NCBI GenBank assembly: GCA_022561525.1
Contig: JADFRB010000063.1
Coordinates: forward strand, 1-8,272
Origin: Nitrospinota bacterium
GTDB taxonomy: Bacteria; Nitrospirota; Nitrospiria; Nitrospirales; UBA8639
Reading direction: 5' to 3'
DNA: 8,272 bases
Shown: positions 1 through 5,485 of the stretch, piece by piece
Layout: every line of letters begins with the position of its first letter
Position numbering within the stretch: the first letter of the stretch is position 1
Notes under the pieces: generated by a model
The model's database searches: none
Told to the model about the DNA's origin: nothing
What the model saw: only the letters and a program-made list of their open reading frames with translations
Position numbers and translations under genes: made by a program

Positions 1-460
1 CCGGAAACCAACGGATATTCCAGGTCGCTAACCGGAGGGTGGAGGTTGAAGCAGGCACCATGCGCCCCCCTGTCTCCACAACCTGTTGGCATTGTTCCGG
101 GGAGGCCCAGACTGCGGCTTCGTCCGACGTGGCCTTGGCCGAATCTTCCTCCTTGGACAAAGATGAGGAGCTGGACTTGACATACCTCGGGCTCACCCAT
201 CCAGCCTCACCAGAATCCAGAATCACGTACAGCCACTTGCTGGCTTTGTCGATTTTTTGAACGGTGGCTGGAGATTCAGTGGGGACGTGCTTCCAGAAAC
301 TTGGTGTTGGGTTCTGATGCAAAGGAACCCCAACGGGTTTCCTCGCGTGTAGGACGACGGTTTGGCCGACCTGAAATTCCTCTGGAAAGACAGGAGCGGG
401 GTATGCCAGAAAGAAAAGGAATAGGGTGGTGGAACAAACTTTCCAGGTGAGCCCGGACAT
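1..460 (-). CDS. Secreted SH3-like / endonuclease-exonuclease-phosphatase family protein, N-terminal part (runs off left edge)
   Basis: An open frame on the minus strand starts at ATG 460-458 and has no stop to the window edge, giving 153 visible residues. Residues 1-26 look like a cleavable signal peptide: Lys7, then a hydrophobic run (TTLFLFFLAY), then PAPVFP before the acidic EE. Residues about 28-95 resemble a bacterial SH3 domain (VGQTVVLHA, KWLYVILDSGEAGWVSPRYV). A Ser/Lys/Glu-rich linker (about 96-115) follows. The last residues, LRLATWNIRWFP (142-153), match the first strand of the EEP nuclease/phosphatase fold, whose Asn is a metal-site residue. The family hydrolyses phosphodiester or phosphate bonds; the substrate here is unknown. 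It starts 32 bases after the GIY-YIG stop with only a weak Shine-Dalgarno sequence (AGG). It is probably an exported host gene flanking the defence locus rather than part of it. The catalytic core lies outside the window, so the EEP call rests on one motif. Confidence 0.72.
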   Translation of the reverse strand, partial: MSGLTWKVCSTTLFLFFLAYPAPVFPEEFQVGQTVVLHARKPVGVPLHQNPTPSFWKHVPTESPATVQKIDKASKWLYVILDSGEAGWVSPRYVKSSSSSLSKEEDSAKATSDEAAVWASPEQCQQVVETGGRMVPASTSTLRLATWNIRWFP

Positions 461-492
461 GGAAAACCTAATCAGTCCCAGGTTCAGGATTC

Positions 493-1197
493 TTAGTTCC
501 GCAACTCATTTAAAAGAACCCAATCGCCGGGGGCACGTTTGTATGTCCAGAAGGTCCATCCGTTGCAGGATCGACGCCGACAAGCTGCTGCCGCAGCCAG
601 GGATGGAGAGAAAAAGATTTTTCCCTTCAAGCGGATAGTTCCATCTTTTGAAACCCTGGCCCGGATAGTCTTATTTTTAAAATTTGCCTTGAGCCTCATG
701 GGGAGGCTGACGTACTTGGAAAAGACTGGGGGCTGTCCTTTCCGGTTTCTCCTAATGGATGGAGTCGGTTTCCTATCTGGCTGCTTTTTTCGCTTCCCAA
801 TTATTTCCCCTAATTCTCGTCGCTGATGTTCACGAATAGCCCGCCCAAGGCGTGTGGGAAGATTTTCAGCTTTCCCGAACTTTCCAACCAGTTTATTACC
901 CGGCGGGCCAACAATTCTCAGGACAAGGGATTCAAGTTCCTTAATGTGGCTATCCCCAATGGTGAGATACACACTGAAGCGGGCCCAAGACTGGCCGTGC
1001 CTGTCTTTCAGATGATGCCGGAGCCGACTCCGAAGATTGCTCGCCAGGCCCACGTAATAGAGGCGGTCCCGACGATAGAGCGCATAGACCCCATTCCGCC
1101 CAGCCACGAATTCACGAATGATCCCTTGGTACTTTTCCAGAACTGTACGGGAAAATTTTTCTAAAAATTGGGAAACAAGAGGGTTACTCTTGGCCAT
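493..1197 (-). CDS. GIY-YIG nuclease with C-terminal RAMA/DUF4357-like domain
   Basis: A predicted DNA endonuclease of 234 residues. The N-terminal half is a GIY-YIG domain: GVY at 36-38, YVG at 48-50, candidate catalytic Arg at 56 or 58 (NLRSRL), the conserved Glu in IKELESLVLR (about 88-89), and the Asn of GPPGNK at 101. A basic linker (about 120-158) leads to a C-terminal module at about 160-230 with the pattern GTIRLKGKIFFSPS, an Ala run, NGWTFWTYK and WVLLNELR. This resembles the RAMA/DUF4357 fold, proposed in the literature to read modified bases. The ATG at 1197 is chosen because GGGAG (1211-1207) lies 9 bases upstream; a TTG at 1227 would add 10 residues. That ribosome binding site lies inside a relic of an hsdS 3' end. 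I recall similar proteins next to hsd genes, so a role in restriction is likely, but cleavage specificity is inferred. A strong poly-Ala/Arg patch (AAAAACRRRS) lies inside the reader module. Confidence 0.85.
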   Translation of the reverse strand: MAKSNPLVSQFLEKFSRTVLEKYQGIIREFVAGRNGVYALYRRDRLYYVGLASNLRSRLRHHLKDRHGQSWARFSVYLTIGDSHIKELESLVLRIVGPPGNKLVGKFGKAENLPTRLGRAIREHQRRELGEIIGKRKKQPDRKPTPSIRRNRKGQPPVFSKYVSLPMRLKANFKNKTIRARVSKDGTIRLKGKIFFSPSLAAAAACRRRSCNGWTFWTYKRAPGDWVLLNELRN

Positions 1198-1201
1198 TTC
1201 G

Positions 1202-1282
1202 GAGGTCTCCCTTGAAGACTTTGTCAAGAATAGATAGAACCAGCGCGTCGAGTTCGGCGGCGGTTTCAGCCTGCAACAGTTC
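1202..1282 (-). pseudogene. Orphan hsdS 3'-end relic (27 codons)
   Basis: Read on the minus strand, this stretch encodes ELLQAETAAELDAL then VLSILDKVFKGDL. It lines up without gaps with the last 27 residues of the intact HsdS (encoded at 2672-2752), 15 of 27 identical, including the ELDAL, SILDK and G-acidic-L landmarks. The DNA of the two copies aligns in register at an offset of 1470 bases, with about 45 of 60 bases matching over 1221-1280. The frame is the same as that of the DUF1828 gene, beginning just after its TGA (1297-1295), and it stays open to a TAA at 1186-1184 that overlaps the GIY-YIG start. No target recognition domain or start codon remains, so it is a remnant of the distal conserved helix of a second or ancestral hsdS. 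It now serves as the leader carrying the GIY-YIG ribosome binding site. Confidence 0.85.
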
Positions 1283-1294
1283 AGATTGACCAGT

Positions 1295-2071
1295 TCAACG
1301 TGGGCTGCCGTTAAGCCTCGGGATAAATTCCTGCCGGTGTGACCAGATTAGAGGTTCAACATCGTAAACGCGAAGAGCGGCTAAATGTTCTTCATTGGGA
1401 GGGCGGATAGAATCGTTGATCACGGCAAGAGCCCCAATCGGCTCCGGTCGTATTGCACGAATATCCGCAACAGCAAACGCCAGCGACGTGGCATTATCTT
1501 TGGTGAGACTGTTTATTGCTTGCAAGAGGCGTTGTGGCTTTTCCTGCGTCTTAGGAAGACCAAAATCGAACTTATGGTCAAATCCACTCTTCCCACTGAG
1601 CTTAAAATCGGAAAATGCGGGGACGTGATGGGATTCCAAGAACAGTGCCACATCTTCCTTAAATAAGGAGAGGACGTGCTCTTCAGCCATGACGAACATA
1701 TCGTTGATTGCCAAGATGGCTTGAAGAAGATTGTGCTTTTTTTTCGGGAAATCCTCGCTGGAAGCCTCGACGTAAATTTCATCTTTGTCGAGTTTCACTC
1801 CAAAGCCGTTCAGGACGGCGGTCAGGTGAGCTTTACGTTTTTCAGTCGAGAATTCCATGTTACACGAACGAAGGTCGCGGATCGTATACCCATCGTCGGT
1901 TAGATATAGAAGCCCATTTCTTTTTTCGACGTAGATTTCAATAGCATCATTATGTCTATCCAAAAATGGGGTGGAAATTTGACAAGAGGCATCGAACTCA
2001 GCAAAGGCAAATTCCTGCTTGAGCCAACGAAGGTATTCATCTATCAGTTGTTGGCACTGGTTTTTGTTCAT
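1295..2071 (-). CDS. DUF1828/DUF1829 domain protein
   Basis: A 258-residue soluble protein of unknown biochemical function; no signal peptide or membrane segment is visible. The N-terminal part begins MNKNQCQQLIDEYLRWLKQ and contains the DUF1828 signature (DAIEIYVEKRNGLLYLTDDGYTIRDL, about residues 41-66 in this numbering). The C-terminal half, roughly residues 140-245 (FDFGLPKTQEKPQRLLQAIN, AFAVADIRAIRPEPIGALAVIND), fits DUF1829. These names come from recalled family patterns and no role is established for them. The start at 2071 is preferred because ATG shares its A with the TGA of the upstream gene (TGATG), implying translational coupling. A second ATG at 2098 would add nine residues (MAADPDLPL) and overlap the upstream gene by 28 bases. 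The stop is followed directly, in frame, by the relic hsdS tail. It forms a two-gene unit with the DUF6978-like gene. Confidence 0.83.
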   Translation of the reverse strand: MNKNQCQQLIDEYLRWLKQEFAFAEFDASCQISTPFLDRHNDAIEIYVEKRNGLLYLTDDGYTIRDLRSCNMEFSTEKRKAHLTAVLNGFGVKLDKDEIYVEASSEDFPKKKHNLLQAILAINDMFVMAEEHVLSLFKEDVALFLESHHVPAFSDFKLSGKSGFDHKFDFGLPKTQEKPQRLLQAINSLTKDNATSLAFAVADIRAIRPEPIGALAVINDSIRPPNEEHLAALRVYDVEPLIWSHRQEFIPRLNGSPR

Positions 2072-2535
2072 CAGAGGGAGGTCTGGATCGGCGGCCATTG
2101 CTCAACTGAGCAAAACCGCATGAATTGTTCTAACGCAACTATGCCGTCGGTTAAGGAACCATCTTCCCAGCCAGGAGCTTCATGGAGTTCATAGGCCACT
2201 TTGTCATCAAAACCTTCGCGGTAGAGATGGAGATGGGTTCCGTTGATCCAGACGCCTGGCTTGTAAGGGCACTCTGGCGGATTCTTATGACGTGGGCCAT
2301 TTAATTCAAGCCGGGCCAGAACGATCACACGCCGCGCACGGGTTTGGTACTTCAGGCGAAGGCGGTTTCGATTTCCCCGCTCGACCGTAAGCAGAAAACC
2401 CTCCCGCCGGTCAACTGATCTAAGTTCTCGCTCGTAGTCCATGGGCTCCATAAGACTGAACTCAATTGGGTCCGACTGGACGAAAATCTTGGGCATCTGG
2501 AGTAGGGTGTCAGCCTCAACTTGGGTTAGTGACAT
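2071..2535 (-). CDS. DUF6978-like small protein
   Basis: A 154-residue soluble protein of unknown function. The sequence matches what I recall of DUF6978: a start of LTQVEADTLLQMPKIF, a beta-rich middle with many Arg (FLLTVERGNRNRLRLKYQTRARRVIVLARLELNG), then a conserved His/Asn block (LNGPRHKNPPE, GTHLHLYREGFDDKVAYEL) and a C-terminal helix (IVALEQFMRFCSV). The HLHLYREG block with the upstream GPRHKNP is the most conserved-looking part and could be an active or ligand site; that is inference. The ATG at 2535 has a modest GAGAAG ribosome binding site. The gene starts 133 bases after the hsdS stop and overlaps the DUF1828 start by one base, so the two products are probably made together and may act as a complex or a toxin-antitoxin-like pair. 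No antitoxin DNA-binding motif is recognisable. Confidence 0.8.
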   Translation of the reverse strand: MSLTQVEADTLLQMPKIFVQSDPIEFSLMEPMDYERELRSVDRREGFLLTVERGNRNRLRLKYQTRARRVIVLARLELNGPRHKNPPECPYKPGVWINGTHLHLYREGFDDKVAYELHEAPGWEDGSLTDGIVALEQFMRFCSVEQWPPIQTSL

Positions 2536-2639
2536 CCGAACTTCTCACTCTGTGATGGTATGAACCATTAAGAAGAGAGTTGGTTTACACGTCCACGATT
2601 GCCAATGGCAGAACGACGGATTGCTCCTCACTGCTCCTG

Positions 2640-2658
2640 ATTATAGACAACATTGTCT
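2640..2658 (-). promoter_or_regulatory. Candidate -10 box with overlapping palindromic operator upstream of the DUF pair
   Basis: On the minus strand a perfect TATAAT (2645-2640) immediately follows, sharing one base with, the palindrome AGACAA-TG-TTGTCT (2658-2645). The palindrome starts 11 bases after the hsdS stop. No good -35 box exists at 16-18 bases (TGCATT at 17), so the promoter would need an activator or be weak. A dyad touching the -10 would suit a repressor. Transcription from here would give a leader of about 100 bases before the DUF6978-like ATG and would let the three downstream genes be expressed apart from hsdMS. The rest of the 2536-2668 gap holds an 11-base palindrome (2600-2610) and a tandem AGGAGCA, with no convincing gene. 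Confidence 0.4.
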
Positions 2659-2668
2659 TGAAAATGCA

Positions 2669-3817
2669 TTACAACTCACCTTGGATGGCTTTGTCGAGAA
2701 TAGAGGGGAGGAGCGCGTCGAGTTCCACGGCGTTTTCGACCTGCGGCCCTTTTAGTAACTCAACCTTTCTATATATCTCTTCCCCCTTCTTTTGCTGCTC
2801 GACCTCTGGAATCGAAATTCGAATGTTAAGAAACTCCTCAGGACGTGTCCGCTCGCGTCGAGCTCCGACTCCTCTCGTAGCATGAGTTAGTTTACCCCAA
2901 AACCATTCCGTCCGAACTATGGCGGACAAATAACCAGGAAGAGATTCACCAGGGATGCAGCGGAATGTTCGATATTCCGGTGAAACATACCAACCAGCTA
3001 AGGTATGCTCACAGATGGCAATTGCTCCTTCCCAAGCTTTCACTTGACTGAGAACAAGTGCTCCAGAATAAAGCCGATTAAATATCCTGTAGGTTGTTTC
3101 TGTGCCAGCGAGGGACGATTTAGCAAACAATCCTCTTCCGAAGCTTTTGACTCCAACCTGGGGATACTGTTCGCTTGGAAGAACTGGCACTTGTTCCTCA
3201 TCCAGTTCGACAATTTCGCCAAGCAACCTTGTTCGATTACCAGATAGTTTAAGATGTGTGCTCACGACTAATGCTTCTGTTTCCTCTGCAACATCCTTTT
3301 TTAATCCGTTCACCTCTTCTACTTTGGTGGCCAGGGCTTCGATTCGCGCCACAATCCGCTTCTGCTCTGGAAGCGGGGGGAGGGGGATTGGAATAGCAAG
3401 AAATCGATCTTCTTGAAGGCGAACGCGATTTGTAGTGCCTTCACTTGCTGCGATGCAAAGGTCTACGAAGTTATTGGTCTTGCTCATCCAATTGAGGAAG
3501 AACGGATCGATCTGTGCTTTATCTAGATTGAAAACAGGAAAGTCATTGCTGACAATTGCACCATCTAGTGAATCAGGAATAAGGCCGAATGCTCCATTCC
3601 GAGCATCAATCCTTGAAAGGATAAACTGGTTTTCTCGAACCACCAAGCGCCTTGGCGAAGCAATTTCTACTCCATTTGCCTCCCGACGGAGGCTGACTCC
3701 TTTTCCCCAAAGCCGAACTGTAACCTTCTTGTATTGCTTGTCTGGTTCAAGGGTAATCCACTCCTCTGATTTGATGAGTAATTCTCCCAAGGGCACTTTC
3801 GGCCAGTAGTGACTCAT
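2669..3817 (-). CDS. hsdS: Type I restriction-modification specificity subunit HsdS
   Basis: The DNA-recognition subunit of the HsdM2S methylase and HsdR2M2S restriction complexes; it sets the bipartite target sequence. At 382 residues it has the usual layout. The first target recognition domain (about 1-145) ends in the landmark IPIPLPPLPEQKRIVARIEAL. A central conserved helix follows (about 150-190, KVEEVNGLKKDVAEETEALV). The second target recognition domain (about 195-335) contains YPQVGVKSFGRGLF and WYVSPEYRTFRC. The distal conserved helix ends VELDALLPSILDKAIQGEL. The ATG at 3817 has GAGAAG seven bases upstream. It overlaps by ATGA the end of the frame that continues past the hsdM stop, so the two genes were originally translationally coupled. 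The target sequence cannot be deduced from sequence alone. A diverged copy of its last 27 codons lies 1470 bases further on. Confidence 0.95.
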   Translation of the reverse strand: MSHYWPKVPLGELLIKSEEWITLEPDKQYKKVTVRLWGKGVSLRREANGVEIASPRRLVVRENQFILSRIDARNGAFGLIPDSLDGAIVSNDFPVFNLDKAQIDPFFLNWMSKTNNFVDLCIAASEGTTNRVRLQEDRFLAIPIPLPPLPEQKRIVARIEALATKVEEVNGLKKDVAEETEALVVSTHLKLSGNRTRLLGEIVELDEEQVPVLPSEQYPQVGVKSFGRGLFAKSSLAGTETTYRIFNRLYSGALVLSQVKAWEGAIAICEHTLAGWYVSPEYRTFRCIPGESLPGYLSAIVRTEWFWGKLTHATRGVGARRERTRPEEFLNIRISIPEVEQQKKGEEIYRKVELLKGPQVENAVELDALLPSILDKAIQGEL

Positions 3818-3918
3818 TGCTTTTCTTCTCGCAGTGCCAGCTTAATCTCGTTCATGATCCCAATGATCTTCTGCTCCTTCTTTAATATGCTCTCCACCAA
3901 TTGCTCTGGTGGAAGGTG
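3814..3918 (-). pseudogene. hsdM: Untranslated C-terminal segment of hsdM beyond an in-frame TAA
   Basis: Directly after the hsdM stop (TAA, 3921-3919) the same reading frame continues for 34 codons, HLPPEQLVESILKKEQ then KIIGIMNEIKLALREEKQ, to TGA at 3816-3814. That TGA overlaps the hsdS ATG as ATGA. The amphipathic helical composition (I/L/M spaced among K/E) and the motif PPEQLVESILKKEQ are typical of the C-terminal helix of this HsdM family, which contacts HsdS. Retention of the frame and of the overlap shows that this was coding until recently. With the stop codon read as a residue, the full product would be 514 residues. Confidence 0.82.
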
Positions 3919-5358
3919 TTAAAGTTCTTGCTTTCCACGCGGATTTTTGATGTCGAGGTTGCAGCCGTTGGCGAGAATGTCTTTTGCAGACACTTTCCAG
4001 GCCTGGTCGGTTTCTTTACGCTTCTTCCACCAAGCGAGGCAGTCTTTGAATTCCTCGTACTGCATTGGCATGGTTTTGGTGTATTGCTTCCGGCCCTCGG
4101 GGAAGGGTTGCTCGTAATACCACACCTCCTTCGTAGGGCCAGAGCGATCGTAGAATAGTAGATTTGTCGGAATGCTGGTGTATGGTGCAAACACGCCATT
4201 GGGAAGGCGAACTATGGTGTGGAGATTAAAGTCTTTGAGCAATTCTTCTTTGATCCGGACGCAGACCCCATCACCGAATAGTGTGCCATTGGGGACGACG
4301 ACTCCAGCACGGCCTGGTTTGGGTTGGCGACGGAGTTTGCGCATGATGAGTTGCAGGAAGAGCAGGGCGGTTTCAGATGTTTGTTTGTCTTCGGGAAAGT
4401 TCGAAAGGATGCCTCGCTCTTCTTCGCCGCCGAAGGGTGGGTTGGTGAGGATAACGTCTACCCGGTCTTTGTCGCCGATTTCGTTAAGAGGAAAGCGCAG
4501 ACTGTTGCTTGGATCGATTTGCGGGGATTCCAGGCCGTGCAGCAGCAGGTTCATCTGGGCGAGCAAGTAAGGGAGTGATTTTGCCTCGCCTCCGAACAGG
4601 CTTTTGGTCTGAAGGATCTTCCGTTGCTGGACAGTCACGCATTGTTTTTCTAAGTGGGAATAGGCTTCGACAAGGAACCCTCCGGTTCCGCATGCAGGGT
4701 CGAGTACGGTTTCTCCAATTTGAGGATCGGTGACCTGAACCATGAAACGAACGACAGTCCGTGGTGTGTAAAACTCGCCCGAATCCCCGGCTACGTCCCG
4801 CATTTCTTTTAGCAGGGATTCGTACAGGTGACTCAGGGTGTGAATCTCTTCGCTTGAGGTGAAGTGAATATTGTGGACCTTGTTGACCACATCCCGGAGG
4901 AGGTAGCCATTGATCATGCGGTTGATGGTTCCTCGGAAGACAGAGGCAATGACGTCGCGCCGATCACCGCCGTTGGCTCCTTGAAGTCCGCGTAGGTACG
5001 CAAAGAGACCGGCCCCCCGGTTCCCATCAGGGCCAACCGCTTCGTCGTTGTTCACGAAGGCGATGAGTTCATCACCCGTGATTCCATCGGGTTTAGTTGC
5101 CCAATCCCGCCAGCGGTAGGGAGGCTCAATAGTTGGGCGAAACCGTTCTCGTGAAAGTTTGGCATCGGTTTCTCGCATTTGCTCCAGGTCATCCAAAAAT
5201 TTGAGGAACATGATCCAGGTGAGCATGGGAAGGCGATCGAGATCGCCGTTCAGACCCTTGTCCTTTCGCATGATGTCGCGTGCTGATTTGATGAGACTGC
5301 CGAGTTGTTGAGCCGTGGTGAGTGGCTGCGCGGTTTTCTTTGTCTTTATGCGGGCCAT
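3919..5358 (-). CDS. hsdM: Type I restriction-modification methylase subunit HsdM (N6-adenine), prematurely stopped
   Basis: Transfers a methyl group from S-adenosylmethionine to adenine N6 in the sequence chosen by HsdS, as part of M2S. The 479 visible residues contain an HsdM N-terminal helical domain (about 15-150, LGSLIKSARDIMR, MLTWIMFLKFLDDLE), EFYTPR at 195-200, the cofactor loop DPACGTGGF at 220-228 (motif I), and the catalytic NPPFG at 306-310 (motif IV). Later landmarks are VVVPNGTLFGDG, RLPNGVFAPYTSIPTNLLFY and NLDIKNP. The frame ends at GKQEL with a TAA, yet 34 more family-like codons follow in frame (separate entry), so the product is probably short of its C-terminal HsdS-contacting helix. 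The enzyme core is intact; function would depend on assembly with HsdS. It starts 127 bases after the hsdR stop, beyond a terminator-like hairpin. The ribosome binding site is poor (purine-rich AGAGA), and I see no convincing promoter in the gap. Confidence 0.95.
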   Translation of the reverse strand: MARIKTKKTAQPLTTAQQLGSLIKSARDIMRKDKGLNGDLDRLPMLTWIMFLKFLDDLEQMRETDAKLSRERFRPTIEPPYRWRDWATKPDGITGDELIAFVNNDEAVGPDGNRGAGLFAYLRGLQGANGGDRRDVIASVFRGTINRMINGYLLRDVVNKVHNIHFTSSEEIHTLSHLYESLLKEMRDVAGDSGEFYTPRTVVRFMVQVTDPQIGETVLDPACGTGGFLVEAYSHLEKQCVTVQQRKILQTKSLFGGEAKSLPYLLAQMNLLLHGLESPQIDPSNSLRFPLNEIGDKDRVDVILTNPPFGGEEERGILSNFPEDKQTSETALLFLQLIMRKLRRQPKPGRAGVVVPNGTLFGDGVCVRIKEELLKDFNLHTIVRLPNGVFAPYTSIPTNLLFYDRSGPTKEVWYYEQPFPEGRKQYTKTMPMQYEEFKDCLAWWKKRKETDQAWKVSAKDILANGCNLDIKNPRGKQEL

Positions 5359-5443
5359 GTTTCTCTGCTTTTCTTAGCCTTCTTGGTTAAGATTAGGGGT
5401 TTCTGTTTTCAATAGGTATTTCCAATTTGGTCCGAAGAAACAT

Positions 5444-5476
5444 GCAAAAACCTTACATAGCATGTAAGGTTTTTGC
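5444..5476. terminator. Perfect 15-bp inverted repeat, likely bidirectional intrinsic terminator after hsdR
   Basis: Left arm GCAAAAACCTTACAT (5444-5458), loop AGC, right arm ATGTAAGGTTTTTGC (5462-5476); the arms are perfect complements. In either direction this gives an 8-bp CCTTACAT/ATGTAAGG stem followed by five T, with A5 on the other side, the layout of a bidirectional rho-independent terminator. It lies 10 bases beyond the hsdR stop (TAG, 5488-5486) and 86 bases before hsdM. The stem has only 3 G-C pairs in its 8-bp core, so termination could be partial. Confidence 0.7.
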
Positions 5477-5485
5477 TTTGTACGC

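Noticed and set aside
39..260. A 73-codon frame on the + strand
   Set aside because: It is the antisense shadow of the minus-strand SH3/EEP gene, which has a signal peptide and recognisable domains; the + frame protein has none.
1198..1227. TTG at 1227 as the start of the GIY-YIG gene
   Set aside because: The ATG at 1197 has a well-placed GGGAG, while the extra ten codons lie in the relic hsdS tail in another frame and have no family resemblance.
2600..2610. Eleven-base palindrome TGCCA-A-TGGCA and a nearby tandem AGGAGCA (2623-2639)
   Set aside because: These are short elements with no clear link to a promoter or start codon; they may be chance and are too weak to call as sites.
2550..2633. 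A 28-codon GTG-start frame on the minus strand between hsdS and the DUF6978-like gene, preceded by AGGAG
   Set aside because: The AGGAG is only two bases from the GTG, the peptide (VRSNPSFCHW...) shows no recognisable pattern, and this length occurs readily by chance.
3882..4199. A 105-codon minus-strand frame overlapping the end of hsdM, considered as evidence for a frameshift
   Set aside because: The real continuation of HsdM is in its own frame after the TAA. This other frame carries no methylase-like residues and is a shadow.
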